A DNA stretch of 64,000 nt from Aquabacterium sp. CECT 9606 (GCF_918741295.1 NZ_CAKKNB010000005.1:1-64000), one strand, 5' to 3'. Positions 44,465-54,616 are shown, counted from the stretch's first letter. The notes: generated from the letters alone by a model not told the origin. Program-made: numbers and translations.

Positions 44465-45868
44465 ATGAGCTTGCGTATTTTCAACAGCCTGTCGCGGCAG
44501 GTCGAGTCGTTTGTCCCCCTGGTTCCGGGCCGGGTCGGTTTGTACGTGTGCGGCATGACCATTTATGACTTGTGTCATGTGGGCCATGCCCGCATGATGA
44601 TGTCTTTCGACGTGGTGCAACGTTGGCTTCGGGCCTCTGGGCTGTCGGTCACCTACGTGCGCAACATCACGGACATCGATGACAAGATCATCCGCCGGGC
44701 GGTGGAGCGTGGCATCACGATCCGCCAGTTGACCGACGAGATGACGGTGGCCATGCACCAGGACATCGGTGCCCTGGGCATTGAGCCGCCCACCCATGAG
44801 CCGCGTGCCACCCAGTATGTGCCGCAAATGCTCGACATGATCGGCAAACTGCAGGCCAATGGCCTGGCTTATCAGGCCATCAATGGCGATGTGAACTACG
44901 CGGTGCGCAAGTTCGAAGGCTACGGCAAGCTGTCGGGCAAATCGCTGGACCAACTGCGCGCGGGCGAACGCGAGTTGAACGGTGCTGGCAACCGCGCCGC
45001 CGATGGCAAGCTCGATCCGCTGGACTTTGTGCTGTGGAAAGCCGCCAAGCCCGAAGAGCCTCAGGATGCCAAATACGAGTCGCCTTATGGCGCCGGCCGC
45101 CCGGGTTGGCACATTGAGTGCTCGGCCATGGCCTGCTCGCTGCTGGGCGAGCAATTCGACATCCATGGTGGCGGGCTGGATTTGCAGTTTCCCCACCACG
45201 AGAATGAGATCGCGCAAAGCGAGGGCGCCAGTGGCAAACGCTTTGTCAACTACTGGATGCACAACGGTTTCTTGAACGTGGACAACGAGAAGATGTCCAA
45301 GTCGCTGGGCAACTTCTTCACGATCCGCGACGTGCTCAAGAGCTACGATGGCGAGACGGTGCGCTTTTTCATGTTGCGCACGCACTACCGCAGCCCTTTC
45401 AATTACAGCGATGCCGGCCTGGACGACGCCCGCAATGGCCTGCGCCGCTTGTACACCGCCTTGGGCACCGTGGCCAATGTGCCTTTGATGGACATCGACT
45501 GGGCCCACCCTCAGGCAGCGCGCTTCAAAGCGGCCATGGACGAAGACTTCACCACGCCCATCGCGGTGGCGGTGTTATTCGACCTGGCCGCGGAAGTGAA
45601 TCGTTCGGGTTCGTCAGAGGCCGCGTCCTTGCTCAAGGCCTTGGGCGGCGTGTTAGGCTTGCTTCAGCAGTCGCCCGAAGCCTACATGCAAGGCGGTGGC
45701 GAATCGGGTGGCTTGGAGACCTCGGCCATCGAAGCCTTGATCGAGGCCCGCACGGCCGCCAAGAAAGCCCGAAATTTTGCGGAATCCGACCGCATCCGGG
45801 ATGAGCTCGCCCAGCAAGGCATCGTGTTGAAAGACAGCCCACAGGGCACGACATGGGTGAAAGCCTGA
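44465..45868 (+). CDS. cysS: Cysteinyl-tRNA synthetase
   Basis: The 467-aa class I enzyme has [20 protein letters not shown] at residue 27 (zinc Cys and the HIGH motif as HVGH), the zinc-site segment [19 protein letters not shown] and the KMSKSLGN loop. The length matches E. coli CysS (461). It opens a rightward series to lysC. Confidence 0.97.
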   Translation: MSLRIFNSLSRQVESFVPLVPGRVGLYVCGMTIYDLCHVGHARMMMSFDVVQRWLRASGLSVTYVRNITDIDDKIIRRAVERGITIRQLTDEMTVAMHQDIGALGIEPPTHEPRATQYVPQMLDMIGKLQANGLAYQAINGDVNYAVRKFEGYGKLSGKSLDQLRAGERELNGAGNRAADGKLDPLDFVLWKAAKPEEPQDAKYESPYGAGRPGWHIECSAMACSLLGEQFDIHGGGLDLQFPHHENEIAQSEGASGKRFVNYWMHNGFLNVDNEKMSKSLGNFFTIRDVLKSYDGETVRFFMLRTHYRSPFNYSDAGLDDARNGLRRLYTALGTVANVPLMDIDWAHPQAARFKAAMDEDFTTPIAVAVLFDLAAEVNRSGSSEAASLLKALGGVLGLLQQSPEAYMQGGGESGGLETSAIEALIEARTAAKKARNFAESDRIRDELAQQGIVLKDSPQGTTWVKA

Positions 45869-46572
45869 TGCCGTCCTCAGCCTCCTTCTCGGCAGCCGAT
45901 GCCGCTGCCGCGCCGCTGCCCGCCGCTTTGGTGACGCCCCACTACTGGGACGAAGCCTGCAAGCATCTGTCCAAGCGTGACCGCGTCATGCGCAAGCTGG
46001 TGGCCGACTATGGGCAGGGCCGCCTGTACAGCCGCCGCGACGCCTTCACCACTTTGGCGCGCTCCATCGTTGGGCAGCAGATTTCGCCCAAATCGGCGCA
46101 GTCGGTCTGGGAGCGCTTGTTGACCTTGATGGGGCAGCAGCCCCCTGAGTCGCGGGCGCCCTTGTCGGTGCAGGTGGTGTTGGCCATGAGCGTCGACCAG
46201 CTTCGAACGGCGGGCTTGTCGGCCCGCAAGGCCGAATACCTGCAAGACCTGGCGAAACACTTCGCCGAAGGCCGCGTCCATGTGAACCATTGGGAGCGCA
46301 TGGAAGACGAGACCATCATCGAGGAGCTGGTGGACATCCGCGGCATCGGCCGCTGGACCGCCGAAATGTTCCTGATTTTTCACCTGATGCGGCCCAATGT
46401 GCTGCCGTTGGACGACACCATACTGATCAAGGCGATCAGCCAGAGCTATTTCAGCGGCGAACCCGTGTCGCGTGCGGAAGCGCGTGACATTGCGGAAGCC
46501 TGGGCACCCTATCGCACAGTGGGAACGTGGTATCTGTGGCGCAGCCTTGACCCGCTGCCTGCAGCGTCATAA
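45868..46572 (+). CDS. DNA-3-methyladenine glycosylase-type HhH-GPD repair enzyme
   Basis: The 234-aa protein has the AlkA-like HhH-GPD core: ARSIVGQQISPKSAQSVWERL (about 66-86), helix-hairpin-helix DIRGIGRWTAEMFLIF, and the catalytic aspartate in VLPLDD (about residue 190). It excises alkylated purines. The start at 45868 overlaps the cysS stop (TGATG). A frame five codons longer from 45853 exists but has less support. Confidence 0.88.
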   Translation: MPSSASFSAADAAAAPLPAALVTPHYWDEACKHLSKRDRVMRKLVADYGQGRLYSRRDAFTTLARSIVGQQISPKSAQSVWERLLTLMGQQPPESRAPLSVQVVLAMSVDQLRTAGLSARKAEYLQDLAKHFAEGRVHVNHWERMEDETIIEELVDIRGIGRWTAEMFLIFHLMRPNVLPLDDTILIKAISQSYFSGEPVSRAEARDIAEAWAPYRTVGTWYLWRSLDPLPAAS

Positions 46573-46605
46573 AAACCTGTTGCGCGTGACCGAGGACAAC
46601 CTGCC

Positions 46606-47577
46606 ATGAGCAAACGACATTTTCTGGAATTCGAGCAACCGATTGCGGAGCTTGAAAGCAAGATCGAAGAGCTGCGCTACGTGCAAAGCGAATCGGCCGT
46701 GGACATCTCGGAAGAGATCGACCGGCTGAGCAAGAAAAGCCTGCAGCTGACCAAGGACGTGTATTCCAGCCTGACCCCCTGGCAGGTGACCCAGATCGCG
46801 CGGCACCCGCAGCGGCCTTACACGCTGGACTACGTGAACGAGCTGTTCACCGACTTCCAGGAACTGCACGGCGACCGTCACTACGCGGACGACCTGTCCA
46901 TCGTGGGCGGCCTGGCGCGTTTCAACGGCCAGGCCTGCATGGTGCTGGGCCACCAGAAGGGCCGTGACACCAAAGAGCGTGCCATGCGCAACTTTGGCAT
47001 GTCGCGCCCTGAGGGCTACCGCAAGGCCTTGCGCTTGATGAAAGTGGCCGAGAAGTTCAGCCTGCCGGTGTTCACTTTCGTTGACACCCCCGGCGCCTAC
47101 CCAGGCATTGGCGCTGAAGAGCGCAACCAGTCCGAGGCCATTGGGCGCAACATCTTCGAGATGGCGCGCTTGGAAGTGCCGATCATCACCACCATCATCG
47201 GTGAAGGTGGCTCGGGTGGCGCATTGGCCATCAGCGTGGCCGACCAGGTGTTGATGCTGCAGTACTCGGTGTACTCGGTGATCTCGCCCGAGGGCTGCGC
47301 CTCCATCTTGTGGAAGACCTCTGACCGCGCCGAAGAAGCGGCCGAGGCGCTGGGCATCACGGCGCACCGGCTGAAGGCCCTGGGCCTGGTCGACAAGATC
47401 GTCAGCGAGCCCGTGGGCGGGGCGCACCGCGACCACAAGCAGGCGGCGGCCAACCTTAAGCGCGGCTTGAACGATGCCATGCGCCAACTCAGCGACCTGA
47501 AGGTCAAAGAGCTGCTGCAGCAACGTTATGACCGCCTGCAAAGCTACGGCCGCTACAACGACACCAAAGAACATTGA
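46606..47577 (+). CDS. accA: Acetyl-CoA carboxylase carboxyltransferase subunit alpha
   Basis: The 323-aa subunit forms malonyl-CoA with AccD in fatty acid synthesis. It begins [19 protein letters not shown]; the crotonase-like core shows [20 protein letters not shown] and [11 protein letters not shown]. Its length equals that of E. coli AccA (319). It lies 33 bp after the glycosylase gene and touches the tilS start, so it is co-transcribed. Confidence 0.97.
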   Translation: MSKRHFLEFEQPIAELESKIEELRYVQSESAVDISEEIDRLSKKSLQLTKDVYSSLTPWQVTQIARHPQRPYTLDYVNELFTDFQELHGDRHYADDLSIVGGLARFNGQACMVLGHQKGRDTKERAMRNFGMSRPEGYRKALRLMKVAEKFSLPVFTFVDTPGAYPGIGAEERNQSEAIGRNIFEMARLEVPIITTIIGEGGSGGALAISVADQVLMLQYSVYSVISPEGCASILWKTSDRAEEAAEALGITAHRLKALGLVDKIVSEPVGGAHRDHKQAAANLKRGLNDAMRQLSDLKVKELLQQRYDRLQSYGRYNDTKEH

Positions 47578-47582
47578 GCGCC

Positions 47583-48935
47583 ATGGGCGCCGTTGACGAG
47601 CACGGCGGCCAAGCCATTGCCGTGGCTTACAGCGGCGGCCGCGATTCCACGGCCTTGCTGCACGCCACCGCCGTGGCCGCCCTCGAGCAACCCGGCTTGC
47701 GCGTGGTAGCCCTGCATGTGCACCACGGCTTGAGCGCACATGCCGACCAGTGGCTGGCGCATGCCCAAGCGCAATGCGAGGCTTGGGCGGCACAAGGCCT
47801 TCCGGTCAGCCTGGTGTGGCGCCGGCTCAAGCTGAATCAGAACCCGGGTGACAGCGTTGAAGCCCTGGCGCGTGAAGGGCGCTATCGGGCCTTGACCGAG
47901 ATGGCGCAGGAGGTTGGCGCAGACACCGTGCTGTTGGCCCACCACCGCCGTGATCAGGCCGAGACCTTTTTGCTGCAAGCGCTTCGTGGGTCAGGGATCG
48001 CCGGTTTATCGGCCATGCCTTCAACGGTTGATCGCCATGGCATTTGCTGGGCGCGGCCATGGTTGGCGCATCCAAGGCGCGCCATCGAAGCTTATGTGGC
48101 GCAGCACGGACTCAGCCATGTGGAAGACGACAGCAATGCCGATCCCCGTTTCGCCCGCAACCGCGTCCGGTTGACGGTCTGGCCGGCCTTGGCCTCAGCG
48201 TTCGAGCAAGCCGAGGTGTCTTTGGCGCAGTCTGCCGCCAGGGCCGCCGATGCCCGCGCTTGCCTGGATGACTGGCTGGCGCAGTCCTTGGCCCCCTTGT
48301 TGGTGCCTGGGCGGGCAGATGCCTTGAGTGCACCCGCCTTGCTGGCCTTGCCTTTGCCGCACCAGCGGGAGTTGCTGCGGCACTGGTTCACCACTTGCAC
48401 TGATCGGCATCTGCCAGCCAGTTCGGTGGCGCGCCTGACGCAGGAATTGCCCGCATTGGTGGACACTGGCCGGTCCATCCAATGGCGGGCCGGCGCTTTC
48501 GATGTCTGCCTGTACCGAGGGGTGTTGATTTGCCGACCGGCTGCGCTGGCCCGGCAGTCGCCTGGTGATGATGTGTGCCCCACGGTGCTGCTGAACATTG
48601 ATCGGCCGGGGCGGTATGCCTTGCCACAGTGGGGCGGCGAGTTGGTGGTGTCGGTGGTCGATCAGGGCGGCGTGGCCTTGTCTCGTCTGGCGCACGTCGA
48701 AATCCGGGCTCGCCAAGGCGGCGAGGATTTTCAGCTCGGCCCTGGCCGGCCTTCGCGTGCCTTGCGCAAGCAGTTTCAGTCGCAAGCGGTGCCCGAGTGG
48801 GAGCGGGCCGGCCCTCTGGTGTTTGCCCGGGACCAATTGGTGTTCGCTCGGGGCCTGGGGGTGGATGCCCGTGCGTTGGCCGCCCCTGGTGAGCCCCAAG
48901 TCACCCTGATTTGGGTGCCCAATCTGACAATTTAA
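47583..48935 (+). CDS. tilS: tRNA(Ile)-lysidine synthase
   Basis: The enzyme, about 450 aa, modifies C34 of tRNA-Ile(CAU) to lysidine. The PP-loop SGGRDSTALLH lies near residue 17, followed by HHRRDQAETFLLQALRGSG, the RHGICWARPWL segment and the C-terminal TilS domain GRPSRALRKQFQ. I use the ATG at 47583; a TTG at 47574 overlapping the accA stop is an alternative three codons upstream. Confidence 0.93.
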   Translation: MGAVDEHGGQAIAVAYSGGRDSTALLHATAVAALEQPGLRVVALHVHHGLSAHADQWLAHAQAQCEAWAAQGLPVSLVWRRLKLNQNPGDSVEALAREGRYRALTEMAQEVGADTVLLAHHRRDQAETFLLQALRGSGIAGLSAMPSTVDRHGICWARPWLAHPRRAIEAYVAQHGLSHVEDDSNADPRFARNRVRLTVWPALASAFEQAEVSLAQSAARAADARACLDDWLAQSLAPLLVPGRADALSAPALLALPLPHQRELLRHWFTTCTDRHLPASSVARLTQELPALVDTGRSIQWRAGAFDVCLYRGVLICRPAALARQSPGDDVCPTVLLNIDRPGRYALPQWGGELVVSVVDQGGVALSRLAHVEIRARQGGEDFQLGPGRPSRALRKQFQSQAVPEWERAGPLVFARDQLVFARGLGVDARALAAPGEPQVTLIWVPNLTI

Positions 48936-49030
48936 CGTGTCTCGATCATGGGAGGCGGGGCTGTGCTGGCTGAACGGGCTAAAATCGAAGGCTCGACCGA
49001 GTAAATCGTTACCCTACAACTTCATCTGAC

Positions 49031-50290
49031 ATGGCACTGATCGTTCACAAATACGGCGGCACGTCGATGGGCTCCACGGAGCGCATCCGCAACGTCGCCA
49101 AGCGCGTGGCCAAGTGGGTGCGTGCTGGCCACCAACTGGTGGTCGTGCCCTCGGCCATGAGCGGCGACACCAACCGCCTGCTCGGCCTGGCCAAGGAAAT
49201 CTCCGACCGCGCCAGCCCCCGCGAACTCGACATGATTGCCTCCACGGGCGAACAGGTGTCCGTGGGCCTTCTGGCCATCGCGCTGCAGGCTGAAGGCCTG
49301 GAGTCGGTGAGTTACGCTGGTTGGCAGGTGCCCATCAAAACCGATTCGTCCTTCACCAAGGCCCGCATCGAAAGCATCGATGACGTGCGTGTGCGCGCCG
49401 ACCTGGCTGCGGGTAAAGTGGTGGTCATCACCGGCTTCCAGGGTGTCGATCCCAATGGCCACATCACGACCTTGGGTCGCGGTGGTTCGGACACTTCCGC
49501 CGTGGCGATTGCCGCGGCCATGAAGGCCGACGAATGCCTGATCTACACGGACGTGGACGGTGTGTACACCACCGACCCGCGCGTGGTTCCTGAGGCGCGC
49601 CGTCTGAACAGCATCAGCTTTGAAGAGATGCTGGAGATGGCCAGCCTGGGCTCCAAGGTGCTGCAGATCCGTTCGGTTGAATTTGCCGGCAAATACCGTG
49701 TGCCGCTTCGCGTTTTGTCCAGCTTCACCCCCTGGGACATTGACCTCGATGTGGAAGCCGCATCGGGCACGCTGATCAGTTTTGAGGAAGATGAAAAAAT
49801 GGAACAAGCCGTCGTCTCTGGCATCGCTTTCAACCGCGACGAAGCCAAAATCACCGTGGTCGGCGTGCCCGACACCCCGGGCATCGCCTACCAGATCCTG
49901 GGCAAGGTGGCCGAGGCCAACATCGACGTGGACGTGATCATCCAGAACGTGTCGCACGATGGCAAGACCGATTTCTCGTTCACCGTGCACCGCAACGATT
50001 ACGCGCGCACGATGGAGTTGCTGGAAACCAAGGTGGTGCCGGCTTTGGGCGCGCAGCAAGTGGTGGGCGACCCCAAGATCTGCAAGGTCAGCATCGTGGG
50101 CATCGGCATGCGCAGCCACGTGGGCATCGCCAGCACGATGTTCCGTTGCCTGTCGGAAGAGAGCATCAACATCCAGATGATCACCACCAGCGAGATCAAG
50201 ACCTCGGTCGTGATCGATGAGAAATACATGGAGCTGGCGGTGCGTGCCTTGCACAAGGCCTTTGGCCTGGAAGAAGCCCGCGCAGCTTGA
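49031..50290 (+). CDS. lysC: Aspartate kinase
   Basis: The 419-aa enzyme phosphorylates aspartate, the first step to lysine, threonine and methionine. It begins with KYGGTSMG (about residue 7) and has FQGVDPNGHITTLGRGGSDT and YTDVDGVYTTDPR. Two C-terminal ACT domains follow (ITVVGVPDTPGIAYQILGKV and VSIVGIGMRSHVGIASTMF) for feedback by lysine and threonine. This is the monofunctional single-chain type. About 95 bp of non-coding sequence precede it. Confidence 0.97.
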   Translation: MALIVHKYGGTSMGSTERIRNVAKRVAKWVRAGHQLVVVPSAMSGDTNRLLGLAKEISDRASPRELDMIASTGEQVSVGLLAIALQAEGLESVSYAGWQVPIKTDSSFTKARIESIDDVRVRADLAAGKVVVITGFQGVDPNGHITTLGRGGSDTSAVAIAAAMKADECLIYTDVDGVYTTDPRVVPEARRLNSISFEEMLEMASLGSKVLQIRSVEFAGKYRVPLRVLSSFTPWDIDLDVEAASGTLISFEEDEKMEQAVVSGIAFNRDEAKITVVGVPDTPGIAYQILGKVAEANIDVDVIIQNVSHDGKTDFSFTVHRNDYARTMELLETKVVPALGAQQVVGDPKICKVSIVGIGMRSHVGIASTMFRCLSEESINIQMITTSEIKTSVVIDEKYMELAVRALHKAFGLEEARAA

Positions 50291-50385
50291 TGCCAAGGCG
50301 GTGAACGCGCCGTTGTTTTGAGGGCTGTTTTTAAGAGCAGCGTCAAGGCTGGCGCGGTTTTCGCGGCTATAATGCTAGTTGTGCT

Positions 50386-50476
50386 GGAGATGTGGCCGAG
50401 TGGTCGAAGGTACTCCCCTGCTAAGGGAGCATACGCCAAAAGCGTATCGAGGGTTCGAATCCCTCCATCTCCGCCA
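50386..50476 (+). tRNA. tRNA-Ser (anticodon GCT)
   Basis: It begins GGAGATGTGGCCGAGTGGTC, typical of serine tRNAs, with anticodon GCT in CCCTGCTAAGG, a long variable arm (CATACGCCAAAAGCGTATCG) and a T arm GGGTTCGAATCCC. The acceptor is GGAGATG with CATCTCC plus GCCA, so CCA is encoded. At 91 nt it is complete. A TATAAT lies at 50368-50373, 12 bp upstream. Confidence 0.97.
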
Positions 50477-50486
50477 AAAACAGAAT

Positions 50487-50521
50487 GCCCCCTATGAGAC
50501 CGGTTCTCGTAGGGGGTTTTT
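50487..50521 (+). terminator. Terminator of tRNA-Ser
   Basis: CCCCCTATGAGA pairs with TCTCGTAGGGGG (one G-U) around CCGGT and is followed by TTTTT. It begins 11 nt after the tRNA. Confidence 0.9.
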
Positions 50522-50949
50522 CTTTGAACCGTCCGGCATGTGCCCGGAACGACCAGTTCCTTTCGGGCTCCTTGGGCACTCCAGACTTAAAGGAGGCCCA
50601 TGTTCGTGCCCCCGCTGAGGCTGTCCGTGTTCGGGTCTTGGCTGATGATGAGCGCCTAAGAAAGAACCCCGTCAAGTTGGCCCAGTCTTTGAAGGTCTGG
50701 TGGTTGGGTCTGCACGTAAGGCGGCACCCATCGGCGCCCTATAAATTTTCGGTACTCCACCCGGTGAGCTAAAGGCCACGGTGAGGTCATCGCAATCCAA
50801 GATCTCGTGTAAGACTTTCTTGCGTTCCAGTAAGCTCCTGCGACCTGGCAGGTCGACACCAAGTCCGCGGCTCAATCGGGGTATGGTGGTAGTACCGCTA
50901 TGTGTGCAAGGTGCCACCATTCAGATTACCCGTGAAGTCCATTGGCCGT
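50522..50949. other. Stretch without recognised gene
   Basis: These 428 bp between the tRNA-Ser terminator and the histidine kinase hold short frames on both strands, none with a ribosome site and family-like sequence. The promoter of the kinase gene is expected near the right end but no clear hexamers stand out. The base composition here and in the kinase is less GC-rich than the surrounding housekeeping genes, and the site directly after tRNA-Ser is a common place for inserted DNA. Confidence 0.45.
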
Positions 50950-52968
50950 ATGACTCATTCAAAAACAGGCAAGGATGGCGACCAAATTCGTCAGAGCGAG
51001 CAGCGATTCCGGCTCTTAATAGAAAGCGTGCGCGATTACGCCATCTTCATGCTGGATCCGACAGGCCACGTTCAAACCTGGAATCCCGGCGCCGAGCGCT
51101 TCAAGGGCTACCAGGCGAATGAGATCATCGGTCAGCACTTTTCTCGTTTTTATCCGCCGGAGGCGTTAGCGCGCCGTCTTCCAGAACATGAATTGGAGGT
51201 CGCTGCTGAAGTGGGTTCGTTTGAGGACGAAGGTTGGCGAGTGAGAAAAGACGGCTCGCTTTTCTGGGCCAATGTGGTGATCACGGCTTTGCGTGCGCCT
51301 GACGGGACGCTTGTCGGATTTGCAAAGGTAACGCGGGATCTTACCCAGCGCCGGAATCACGAAGAGGAGCTGCGCCGGAGCGAAGAACGCTTTAGGTTGC
51401 TGGTCGAAGGGGTTTCCGACTATGCGATCTTCATGCTCGACGTCAACGGTAACGTTGCCACATGGAATGTTGGCGCTGAACGCATCAAAGGCTACAAGAG
51501 CGAAGAAATCATCGGGCAACATTTCTCAGTTTTTTACCCGCCCGAGATCAGGGAGACCGGCTGGCCCGACTACGAATTGCAGGAGGCCACCTTGAAGGGC
51601 AGCTTCGTTGACGAAGGCTGGCGCCTGAGGAAAGACGGCAGCAAATTATGGGCGAATGTCACCATCACAGCGCTGAGAGACGACGCCGGCCGGCTAATCG
51701 GCTTTGCCAAGCTTACGCGCGACCTGACAGAGCGAAAGCGAAACGAGGCAGCTGAGGCTGCAACGCATGAGCACGAAAGTTTGCTTGAAGCCGAGCGCAC
51801 CGCGCGCATGGAAGCGCAGCGAGCCGCGCGGGCAAAGGATGAGTTCCTAACCGTCCTGTCGCATGAGTTGCGCACGCCCTTGAGCGCAATCATGGGTTGG
51901 ACTCAGATCCTGCTGAGAGATGACTCGGGCATGTCAGACAAGCAGAAGAAGGGGATCCAGGTCATCGATAGAAACGCGCGGGCGCAGGCGCAGCTCATCA
52001 ATGATCTTCTTGACCTCGGCAGGATCATGAGCGGGAAGCTGCGGCTCGACATCCGACAAATATCCCTGTCGGACATCGTTCAGGCCGCCGTAGACACTGC
52101 ACGCCCCTCTGCCGAGGCCAAAGACATTCGCATGAAGGTCATGCTTGACCCGGTCCAGACGGTGGTCTGCGGCGACAGTGATCGCTTGCAGCAGGTGGTG
52201 TGGAACCTCTTGACCAACGCGGTCAAGTTCACGCCGAAGGGCGGGCAGATCCATGTCCTTCTTCAGCGCATCAACTCACATCTCGAGCTGAGCGTCAGCG
52301 ATACGGGTGCCGGCATTCCGGCAAACTTCTTGCCATACGTGTTCGATCGCTTTGCCCAGAAAGACAGTTCAACAACGAGAGCACACGGTGGCCTTGGGCT
52401 TGGGTTGTCAATCAGCAAGCAGTTGGTTGAGCTGCACGGTGGATCAATCCGTGCATCAAGCCTGGGCGAAGGAAAAGGGTCGACGTTCTTTGTCAATCTC
52501 CCCGTCTCCATAGTGCAGCTGGAAGACGAGCGCGAACTGCGCATTCATCCCACGTCAGAGGAGCCGTCTTCAGACAATTTAGGACTGCCTGATCTTACGG
52601 GAGTTCACATATATGTCATAGACGACGAGGCTGACGCACGTGAGCTGCTACAGCGCGTACTCGAAGGTGTGGGCGCTGAGGTCACCTGCTTCGAATCCGC
52701 GCAAGGCGCTATGGCAGCCCTTCAGCAACGCAGGCCTCGAGCCATTGTGAGTGACATCGGCATGCCGGGAATGGATGGCTACCAATTCATGCGCTTGCTT
52801 CGTGCGAACGAGGCAAAGAACGAGAAAATTCCGGCGCTTGCCCTCACTGCTTTCGCGCGGGCCGAAGACCGAAAAAAGGCGTTGCTTGCGGGTTACCAAG
52901 CCCATCTGGCTAAGCCGTTCGACGTAGCCGAACTCATCCTGCTGCTGTCAGATTTAGTGGTGAGGTGA
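50950..52968 (+). CDS. Hybrid sensor histidine kinase (PAS-PAS-HisKA-HATPase-REC)
   Basis: The 672-aa soluble kinase has two clearly duplicated PAS domains (about 20-130 and 145-255; each reads DYAIFMLD, then AER-KGY, EIIGQHFS-FYPPE, WANV-ITAL and TRDLT-R). The H box FLTVLSHELRTPL carries His305. The ATPase lobe follows (NLLTNAVKFTPKGG, DTGAGI, GGLGLGLSISK). The C-terminal receiver has VIDDEADA and phospho-acceptor Asp602 in SDIGMPGMDGY. No output domain or partner is nearby. It may be imported DNA, since codon use differs from its neighbours (more AAT, TTT and TTA-like codons). Confidence 0.93.
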   Translation: MTHSKTGKDGDQIRQSEQRFRLLIESVRDYAIFMLDPTGHVQTWNPGAERFKGYQANEIIGQHFSRFYPPEALARRLPEHELEVAAEVGSFEDEGWRVRKDGSLFWANVVITALRAPDGTLVGFAKVTRDLTQRRNHEEELRRSEERFRLLVEGVSDYAIFMLDVNGNVATWNVGAERIKGYKSEEIIGQHFSVFYPPEIRETGWPDYELQEATLKGSFVDEGWRLRKDGSKLWANVTITALRDDAGRLIGFAKLTRDLTERKRNEAAEAATHEHESLLEAERTARMEAQRAARAKDEFLTVLSHELRTPLSAIMGWTQILLRDDSGMSDKQKKGIQVIDRNARAQAQLINDLLDLGRIMSGKLRLDIRQISLSDIVQAAVDTARPSAEAKDIRMKVMLDPVQTVVCGDSDRLQQVVWNLLTNAVKFTPKGGQIHVLLQRINSHLELSVSDTGAGIPANFLPYVFDRFAQKDSSTTRAHGGLGLGLSISKQLVELHGGSIRASSLGEGKGSTFFVNLPVSIVQLEDERELRIHPTSEEPSSDNLGLPDLTGVHIYVIDDEADARELLQRVLEGVGAEVTCFESAQGAMAALQQRRPRAIVSDIGMPGMDGYQFMRLLRANEAKNEKIPALALTAFARAEDRKKALLAGYQAHLAKPFDVAELILLLSDLVVR

Positions 52969-53331
52969 GTTCACCAGCTTGATCCTGCCCATGCCCGGGG
53001 CATGACGTGCCGAGACGTGAACCGCAGGCGGCTTCCTAGGCAAGGGCTTTGAAAAGGCGACAGAGCAGTTCAATCGCCTTGGACAGCGTCAGCAATGCAA
53101 TGCAAATGGAGCAAACCCAGATGAGCAAAGCGAGGCGTTGCTCCGCACGATTCATGGGCACGCGCGCATTCACCCGGGTGATTTCAATCCGGGCGAAAGT
53201 GTCTGGCATAGAGCGGGGCTGCAAGCGCCGTTCGTGTTGGCTGGTCACGACATGTCTCCCGAGCCAAACTCGGATGCATGCTTTGTGCCAGCCCGGGGGC
53301 AGCGGAGCCGCTCACGACCCCGCTTGATGGT
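52969..53331. other. Intergenic region with one weak small frame
   Basis: This region lies between the kinase and hmp. A GCCCATGCCCGGGGCATG hairpin at about 52988 has no T-run. The only candidate gene is the short leftward frame listed separately; the rest shows nothing I can assign. Confidence 0.4.
53036..53248 (-). CDS. Possible small membrane protein
   Basis: The 70-aa frame has a basic N-terminal half and one strong hydrophobic segment (LALLIWVCSICIALLTLSKA, about 40-59) followed by a basic end. The hydrophobicity and a GAGA-containing region upstream make it plausible, but no family is recognised and the start could lie at any of three ATGs. It is weakly supported. Confidence 0.3.
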   Translation of the reverse strand: MTSQHERRLQPRSMPDTFARIEITRVNARVPMNRAEQRLALLIWVCSICIALLTLSKAIELLCRLFKALA

Positions 53332-54507
53332 TCATGCCAGGGCTTCAGTGGGCCCAAAAAATTCGAAGCGCAGCCGGTTGGCCTGCACGCCCAGGTCTTT
53401 GCCAAACTGGTAAATGGCCTGCATGAAGGGCTTGGGGCCGATGAAGTAGACGTCCACATCACGGTCATCCGGCAAATGCTGGCTGAGCAAATCCTGGCTG
53501 ACCCTGCCGATGGTGTGGGGTGCCTCGGTGCCACGCGGCTCTTCGTAGACGTACGTGGCGCGCACGTTCGCATGTTGTGCGACAAGTTCATCCACCCGTG
53601 CACGGAAGGCGTGCACACCGCCATGCCGGGCAGCGTGGATGAAGTGGATGGGGCGGCCCGAGCCGGCATGGGCTTCGAGCATGCTCATCGCGGGTGTGAT
53701 GCCCACGCCGCCGGTGATCAGCACCAAGGGGCGGGTGGCTTCGTCCAGCACGAAGTCGCCACTGGGCGCCTGCACCTGCAGTTCTTGCCCAACCTGGACC
53801 TCGTCATGCAACCAGTTGGACGCCAGCCCACCGGCTTCGCGTTTGACGCTGATGCGCAGCCAGGGCTTGCCGGGCGCGTCTGACAAGGAATAGTTGCGGC
53901 GCAGTTCTTGCCCATGAACCTTGAGCACCAAGGTCAGGTACTGGCCGGGCTGGAAGGCCGGCAGCGCTCCGCCATCGCTGGGCTCCAGGTAGAAGGAGGT
54001 GATCAGCTCGCTTTCAGTTTCCTTGCGCGCGACCTTGAAGGCTCGGGTGCCACGCCATCCGCCCAGCTTGGCGGCATTGGCCTGATAGACCTGTTCTTCT
54101 GCATCAATCAGCAAGTCGGCCAGGGCCGTGTAGGCCTCACCCCAGGCGGCGATAATGTCGTCGGTGGCGGCATCACCCAACACCTCCTTGATGGCGCGCA
54201 GCAGGCATTGGCCCACGATGGGGTAGTGCTGAGGCTCAACGCCCAGAGACACGTGTTTTTGGATGATGCGGGGCAGGGCGCCTGCCAAGGCTTCCAGGCG
54301 GTCGATGTTGGCGGCGTAGGCCAGCACGGCACCTGCCAGGGCCCGCGCCTGGGTACCTTGCGCCTGGTGGGCTTCATTGAAGAATGCCTTGAGCTCCGGG
54401 TGCTCGCGCAACATCAACTGGTAGAAGTGCGTGGTGATGGCTTCGCCATGCTGTTGAAGCACGGGCACGGTGGCCTTGATGAGGGCGATGGTCTGGGCTG
54501 AAAACAT
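53332..54507 (-). CDS. hmp: Flavohemoglobin, nitric oxide dioxygenase
   Basis: This 391-aa enzyme oxidises NO to nitrate with NADPH and O2. The globin domain (1-140) has proximal His85 (IIQKHVSLG), distal Tyr29 and Gln53, matching E. coli Hmp numbering. The FAD domain carries RNYSLSDAPG (about 207) and the NAD domain GGVGITPAMSML (about 270), ending KRFEFFG-like LRFEFFGPTEALA. The start at 54507 follows AGGAGC. It is divergent from norR with a sigma-54 promoter candidate. Confidence 0.96.
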   Translation of the reverse strand: MFSAQTIALIKATVPVLQQHGEAITTHFYQLMLREHPELKAFFNEAHQAQGTQARALAGAVLAYAANIDRLEALAGALPRIIQKHVSLGVEPQHYPIVGQCLLRAIKEVLGDAATDDIIAAWGEAYTALADLLIDAEEQVYQANAAKLGGWRGTRAFKVARKETESELITSFYLEPSDGGALPAFQPGQYLTLVLKVHGQELRRNYSLSDAPGKPWLRISVKREAGGLASNWLHDEVQVGQELQVQAPSGDFVLDEATRPLVLITGGVGITPAMSMLEAHAGSGRPIHFIHAARHGGVHAFRARVDELVAQHANVRATYVYEEPRGTEAPHTIGRVSQDLLSQHLPDDRDVDVYFIGPKPFMQAIYQFGKDLGVQANRLRFEFFGPTEALA

Positions 54508-54548
54508 GCTTGGGCTCCTGGAGGTGGTTTGAACGTTTGCCGATTCAA

Positions 54549-54565
54549 TCCAAATTCCGTGCCAA
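54549..54565 (-). promoter_or_regulatory. Candidate sigma-54 promoter of hmp
   Basis: On the minus strand TTGGCACGGAATTTGGA matches the consensus YTGGCACGRNNNTTGCW at every defined position except the -12 GC, which reads GG. It lies 42-58 bp before the hmp start and about 50 bp downstream of the nearest of the GT-N7-AC boxes on the hmp-proximal side, the arrangement of NorR-activated genes. Confidence 0.65.
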
Positions 54566-54616
54566 ACCCACGGCGCTTGCAAGTGCTTGATTTATCACAC
54601 ACCGGTGTAGTGCGTT

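Noticed and set aside
50656..50920. Leftward short frames upstream of the histidine kinase
   Set aside because: There is no ribosome site and no family-like pattern, and several frames are equally open.
52988..53006. GCCCATGCCCGGGGCATG hairpin after the kinase
   Set aside because: It lacks a T-run and is too GC-palindromic to call a terminator with confidence.
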